From positions 1 to 7,247 of the forward strand of contig CAZEPB010000044.1 in NCBI GenBank assembly GCA_964514055.1: a DNA stretch of 7,247 nucleotides. The letters are read 5' to 3'. Source of the stretch: SG8-32-3 sp964514055. GTDB lineage: Archaea; Thermoproteota; Bathyarchaeia; Bathyarchaeales; Bathycorpusculaceae. Positions 4,472 to 7,247 of the stretch are shown in pieces. Below the pieces are notes generated by a model. It searched no databases. It saw only the letters and a list, made by a program, of their open reading frames with translations, and was not told the origin of the DNA. The number at the start of each line of letters is the position of its first letter. Positions within the stretch are counted from its first letter, which is position 1. A program made the translations under genes and the position numbers.

Positions 4472-5155
4472 ATGAAAAGTAAATTACTAATAATTGTATT
4501 TATTGCAATTTTTCTCTATTCAACACAAGTCGTGCCCATGATATCCTACTGCGATACAGGACCGCCAAGAATACCAACGCCGACACCAACGTTAACGCCA
4601 TCGCCCACCCCAACCCCTTCGCCAACGCCAAAGCCAACCCCAGCTCCGACATCAACGCTGGATACTGAGCCAACGCCAGAACCATATGTACCTAGGCAAA
4701 AGCGCGAAGAGACACCTAATTTCCTGTTTATTGGAGAAGTGGCACTTGGTGCGGCTGTGATTGCAGGGGTTGGCATATCTGCGTTTGTCGTCGTAAAGAA
4801 AAGAAGAGTGAATGAAAGAAGCCTTAGAAGACTCTCATCCAGCGAATTTCAAAATTGGGTTCTAAAAAGATTAAATGGAAAACCCTCTTCATCAAGAGAT
4901 TCTGATATGGGAATAGACGGTTTTACAACAGGGGGCCAGCCTGTTTCGATCAAACAGTCAGATGATGTTGGCATGAGAGTAATTGATAGTTTCGCCTCAG
5001 CATTAGCAAGGAACAAAGTCCGGGAAGGAGTAATTGTCGCCTTCAGTTTTGGAAGTGATGCGATTAGAGGAAAAGTAAGAGCCAAAACAAATTACGGGCT
5101 TGAAATACAAATGTTAACCGTTAATGAACTAATATACAACAAAAGGGCTTTCTGA
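4472..5155 (+). CDS. Membrane-anchored protein with Pro/Thr-rich stalk and Mrr-like PD-(D/E)XK nuclease-type domain
   Basis: 227 residues. Residues 4-25 form a hydrophobic signal or anchor helix. Residues 35-71 are a Pro/Thr/Ser stalk of repeated TP/SP units, likely extracellular and possibly glycosylated. Residues 84-108 form a second membrane helix followed by KKRR, which by the positive-inside rule puts the remainder in the cytosol. The C-terminal domain (about 121-221) resembles restriction-endonuclease-like domains of the Mrr type: LSSSEFQNWVLKRL with a conserved Glu (E125), SDMGIDGF with the metal-binding Asp (D149), PVSIKQSD with the catalytic-type Lys (K161), then VIDSFASALAR, GVIVAFSF and a closing LEIQMLTVNELI. 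The position two before K161, usually Glu or Gln, is Ser159, so catalysis may be reduced. Start: GTGAGG at 4462-4467. A DNA-cleaving or DNA-sensing role at the membrane is inference; a degenerate binding domain is the alternative. Confidence 0.85.
   Translation: MKSKLLIIVFIAIFLYSTQVVPMISYCDTGPPRIPTPTPTLTPSPTPTPSPTPKPTPAPTSTLDTEPTPEPYVPRQKREETPNFLFIGEVALGAAVIAGVGISAFVVVKKRRVNERSLRRLSSSEFQNWVLKRLNGKPSSSRDSDMGIDGFTTGGQPVSIKQSDDVGMRVIDSFASALARNKVREGVIVAFSFGSDAIRGKVRAKTNYGLEIQMLTVNELIYNKRAF
4574..4684 (+). repeat. Degenerate tandem repeat coding for the Pro/Thr-rich stalk
   Basis: Imperfect hexamer units of the form CCAACG / CCAACC / CCGACA repeat about 18 times and encode alternating Pro-Thr/Ser. 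Such tracts change length easily by slippage, so stalk length may vary between strains. Confidence 0.7.
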
Positions 5156-5396
5156 GGAAAGACACAGCAGATCAAAAACCGCTAAAAGACCACTGAAATA
5201 ATATGCTTTTAATCGCGGCTCTTTCTCAGTTTTGCTTTTCTCAGCTATAAAACTAATTTCTTTTGCTAACTTTTTCCTAAGGTCGAGGAATTTTCATTTA
5301 AGCTTTCCTTCTGTAGTTGCGTTGGCGGTACGTAGTAAACTTTAAGCTCAAAAATGAAAATAATAAAAAAGGGAAGCTTGCGTGGGTGAAATTTCT
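5156..5396. other. Intergenic region before the polymerase gene: T-rich terminators and candidate promoter elements
   Basis: After the stop at 5155 come T-rich tracts at 5221-5242, 5257-5264 and 5271-5275 that can end the upstream transcript. Possible TATA-like elements for the polymerase are TATAAAA (5246-5252) and two copies of TTTAAGCT (5297-5304 and 5341-5348). The second copy is best placed, about 50 bases before the ATG at 5397. No RNA gene or short coding frame with a ribosome binding site was seen. Confidence 0.4.
5385..5389 (+). promoter_or_regulatory. Ribosome binding site that sets the polymerase start at 5397
   Basis: GGTGA lies seven bases before the ATG at 5397. The in-frame GTG at 5382 sits upstream of this site and has only a weak GGGAAG before it, so the ATG is preferred. 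Confidence 0.75.
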
Positions 5397-6458
5397 ATGA
5401 GAATAATTTTCCACATGGACATGGATCACTTCTACACGGCAGTAGAAGAACGCGAACGCCCAGAATACAAGGGCAAACCCGTCGTGGTTGGCGCTGACCC
5501 GAAAGAGGGAAAAGGACGAGGCGTCGTCAGCACAAGCAACTATGAAGCCAGAAAAGCAGGTGTCAGGTCAGGCATGCCCATCTCCCGAGCTTGGAAGCTC
5601 TGTCCAGAAGCCATCTACCTGCCGCCGAACTTTCCGTTATACATCAAAGTCTCCAACGAAATCATGGAAATAACGCGCAAATACGCAGACAAGTTTGAGC
5701 CGTGGGGGCTAGATGAAGCTTTTTTGGATGTCAGCACGAGAGTGAAAGATTACAGCCAAGCTGAGGCGTTAGCTAAACAGCTAAAACGCGAGATAAAAAA
5801 GAAAGAAAACCTCACATGCTCGATAGGCGTGGGACCGAACAAGCTTATCGCAAAAGTAGCCAGTGACTACCAGAAGCCAGACGGCTTAACCATAGTCAAA
5901 GAAGACGAGGCTGAAGCTTTCTTGGCGCCCCTTCCCGTTCGAAAGCTCCTGTGGGTGGGACGTAAGACAGAGGCTAAACTCAAAAAGATGGGCGTAAACA
6001 CCATCGGCGACTTAGCACGTTACGACCCCACAGTGCTAGCTGAAGCTTTCGGCGTGATGGGCACGCAGATGCACTTGATGGCGCGCGGCATCGACCGAAG
6101 CGAAGTGGAAGCCAGAACTGAAGTGAAATCCATAAGCCACGAAACCACGTTTGAAGAAGACACCGACGACGATGAAGCCGTGCTAAAGGCGTTGGACGCG
6201 CTTGCCGCAGAAGTCGCTAAAGAAGTTACGGCACAAAAGCTATTTTTCAAAACAGTTACCATTAAAGTGCGCTACGAAAACTTCGAAACGCACACACGCA
6301 GCAAAACACTGCCGTTTATAACTGATCGCCTGCGAGACCTGCAAAAAACTTCGAGAGACCTGCTTAAAGATTACCTTAGGCATAACAGAAAAATTCGGTT
6401 GATCGGCGTTAGAGCATCCAATTTCGTTAAGGGAGAAAAACAAAAAACGCTAATGTAG
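5397..6458 (+). CDS. dinB: Y-family translesion DNA polymerase (DinB / Dpo4 type, DNA polymerase IV)
   Basis: 353 residues from the ATG at 5397 (a GTG at 5382 would add five). It copies damaged DNA with low fidelity and no proofreading. The palm has D8 and D10 in HMDMDHFY, a Tyr steric gate at 13 that excludes ribonucleotides, and the catalytic pair D106-E107 in WGLDEAFLDVS; these align closely with Sulfolobus Dpo4 (D7, Y12, D105-E106). The fingers segment is STSNYEARKAGVRSGMP (45-61). SIGVGPNKLIAKVASDYQKP (141-160) is another family signature. A helix-hairpin-helix thumb follows near 181-207, and the little finger runs from about 240 to 340 (SISHETTF, then TVTIKVRYENF). The tail ends in QKTLM at 349-353, the first half of a clamp-binding PIP box without its usual aromatic pair. 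The gene is monocistronic and converges on queC with 2 bp between stops. Confidence 0.97.
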   Translation: MRIIFHMDMDHFYTAVEERERPEYKGKPVVVGADPKEGKGRGVVSTSNYEARKAGVRSGMPISRAWKLCPEAIYLPPNFPLYIKVSNEIMEITRKYADKFEPWGLDEAFLDVSTRVKDYSQAEALAKQLKREIKKKENLTCSIGVGPNKLIAKVASDYQKPDGLTIVKEDEAEAFLAPLPVRKLLWVGRKTEAKLKKMGVNTIGDLARYDPTVLAEAFGVMGTQMHLMARGIDRSEVEARTEVKSISHETTFEEDTDDDEAVLKALDALAAEVAKEVTAQKLFFKTVTIKVRYENFETHTRSKTLPFITDRLRDLQKTSRDLLKDYLRHNRKIRLIGVRASNFVKGEKQKTLM

Positions 6459-6460
6459 CC

Positions 6461-7111
6461 CTACTCCTCGTATTCGGTTGGATCACGTACGCCTGCTTCT
6501 TTGAACGCTTTCTTGCGGTTTACACATGACTCGCACTTTCCACAGTGCTTCAACCCGTTAAAATAGCAGGACCACGTAAGCTCAAAAGGCACGCCAAGTT
6601 CCGCGCCTATCCTGATGGTTTCAGATTTGGGTCTGCCACTAAACGGCGCTTCAATAGAAATCTCAGTACCTGTTCCAAGGCAGGCGGCTGTTTCAAAGGC
6701 CTTATAGAATTCTCGCCTGCAATCAGGATAAAACGGCTCGTCAGAGCCTTGAGCACCGTAGAAAATCTTGTTTGCGCAGATCGAAGCGGCATACGAAACC
6801 GCCACGGAAAGAAAAATCGCGTTCCTGAACGGGACAATTATGGGCTGGCTGAAGCTTGACGTCATCGGAATGTCAGGGTTGCAGAGCGAGGTGACTTCGC
6901 CGAAGACCTCTTTTAACGTTGACAGGTCTATAACTTTGATGGGCGCGCCTAGTTTTGTGGCTATTTTTTTGGCGCTTTCGGTTTCTTTGGTTGCTATTTG
7001 ACCGTACTTGAACGTTATGGCGCTTAGGTCATATCCTTGTTTTTTAGCCCAATACGCCACGGTAGCGGAGTCGGGTCCGCCACTCAAGACTACTACACAT
7101 TTTTCTTTCAT
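6461..7111 (-). CDS. queC: 7-cyano-7-deazaguanine (preQ0) synthase QueC
   Basis: 216 residues from the ATG at 7111. QueC converts 7-carboxy-7-deazaguanine to preQ0 using ATP and ammonia; in archaea preQ0 is inserted into tRNA position 15 and turned into archaeosine. The ATP-pyrophosphatase PP-loop SGGPDSAT is at residues 10-17, followed by FKYGQ, the VPFRNAIFLSVAVSYA helix and YGAQGSDEPFYPDCR. The zinc site is four cysteines, C182, C190, C193 and C196, in SCYFNGLKHCGKCESC, all present. The start at 7111 is chosen because its ATGA overlaps the TGA of the upstream gene and GGTGG (7117-7121) lies five bases before it; an in-frame ATG at 7123 would add four residues but has no ribosome binding site. 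It is co-transcribed with the membrane gene to its right and converges with the polymerase gene. Confidence 0.97.
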   Translation of the reverse strand: MKEKCVVVLSGGPDSATVAYWAKKQGYDLSAITFKYGQIATKETESAKKIATKLGAPIKVIDLSTLKEVFGEVTSLCNPDIPMTSSFSQPIIVPFRNAIFLSVAVSYAASICANKIFYGAQGSDEPFYPDCRREFYKAFETAACLGTGTEISIEAPFSGRPKSETIRIGAELGVPFELTWSCYFNGLKHCGKCESCVNRKKAFKEAGVRDPTEYEE

Positions 7112-7247
7112 GCTTGCCACCATTTGAATCGTTTATCAATTAACGTGAAAACTGCTGCGCCGATTAAGCATGCCGCCAGCTCCGTGATTAATAACATTGG
7201 CACTGCAGCTATAAACGGCGAAATTCCAAGTTGTTCGAACATAAAGC
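7108..7247 (-). CDS. C-terminal end of an unidentified membrane protein, coupled to queC
   Basis: The minus strand is open from the right edge to TGA at 7110-7108. From an ATG at 7242 there are 44 residues (MFEQLGISPFIAAVPMLLI...), but the frame is also open to the edge, so this is probably the end of a longer protein. About residues 8-35 of this stretch form one membrane helix rich in Ala/Ile/Leu with an internal Glu (LLITELAACLIGAA), followed by DKRFKWWQA, a basic end expected on the cytosolic side. The stop overlaps the queC start as ATGA, so the two genes are translationally coupled. A last helix with an internal Glu followed by a basic tail is seen in some vitamin/precursor uptake proteins (ECF S components), and queC neighbours are often deazapurine transporters. 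That identity is a guess; the visible part is too short to assign. Confidence 0.68.
   Translation of the reverse strand, partial: FMFEQLGISPFIAAVPMLLITELAACLIGAAVFTLIDKRFKWWQA

Noticed and set aside
4574..4684. Short repeats in the stalk-coding region as a CRISPR or satellite array
   Set aside because: The units are irregular hexamers that keep a coding frame for Pro/Thr/Ser and have no spacers.

Overview
The window looks like a chromosomal segment of a mesophilic or moderately thermophilic archaeon. Several things point to archaea: Lrp/AsnC and ribbon-helix-helix regulators, a single-domain KaiC/Rad55-type ATPase, a Dpo4-like Y-family polymerase, a QueC of the archaeosine (preQ0) pathway, TATA-like boxes, GGTGA/GAGGAG ribosome binding sites, and T-rich terminators without strong hairpins. 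A bathyarchaeal or related Thermoproteota lineage is my best guess. This is inference from gene content; no rRNA or ribosomal protein is present to settle it.

Left part (1-3500, all + strand). The end of an Lrp/AsnC regulator runs in from the left edge. It is followed by a ribbon-helix-helix regulator with an unrecognised C-terminal domain. After a T-rich terminator and a TATA-like box comes an apparent nitrogen-related transcription unit: a KaiC-like ATPase, then (10 bp later) an Amt ammonium channel, then a 39-residue coiled-coil microprotein, then the wreck of a PII (GlnB/GlnK) gene. The PII remnant keeps its first nine codons after the start position and its C-terminal signature. It has lost the middle, including the T-loop that plugs Amt, is frameshifted, and has ATA where the start codon should be.

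Middle (3500-5160). Two small genes lie on the minus strand: a stand-alone Lrp-type ligand-binding (RAM) domain and a 75-residue protein I do not recognise. Divergent from them is a membrane protein with a signal/anchor helix, a Pro/Thr-rich stalk, a second membrane helix, and a predicted cytosolic domain resembling Mrr-like PD-(D/E)XK nucleases. Two perfect short inverted repeats lie in its upstream region.

Right part (5160-7247). A DinB/Dpo4-type translesion polymerase (+) converges, with a 2-bp gap, on queC (-). queC overlaps, by an ATGA junction, the end of an unidentified membrane protein gene that leaves the window at the right edge. The polymerase ends inside what looks like a clamp-binding PIP box, before its aromatic residues.

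The main points of interest are the broken PII gene beside an intact KaiC-Amt-microprotein unit, and the membrane-anchored nuclease-like protein. No tRNA, rRNA, CRISPR array or insertion sequence was seen.
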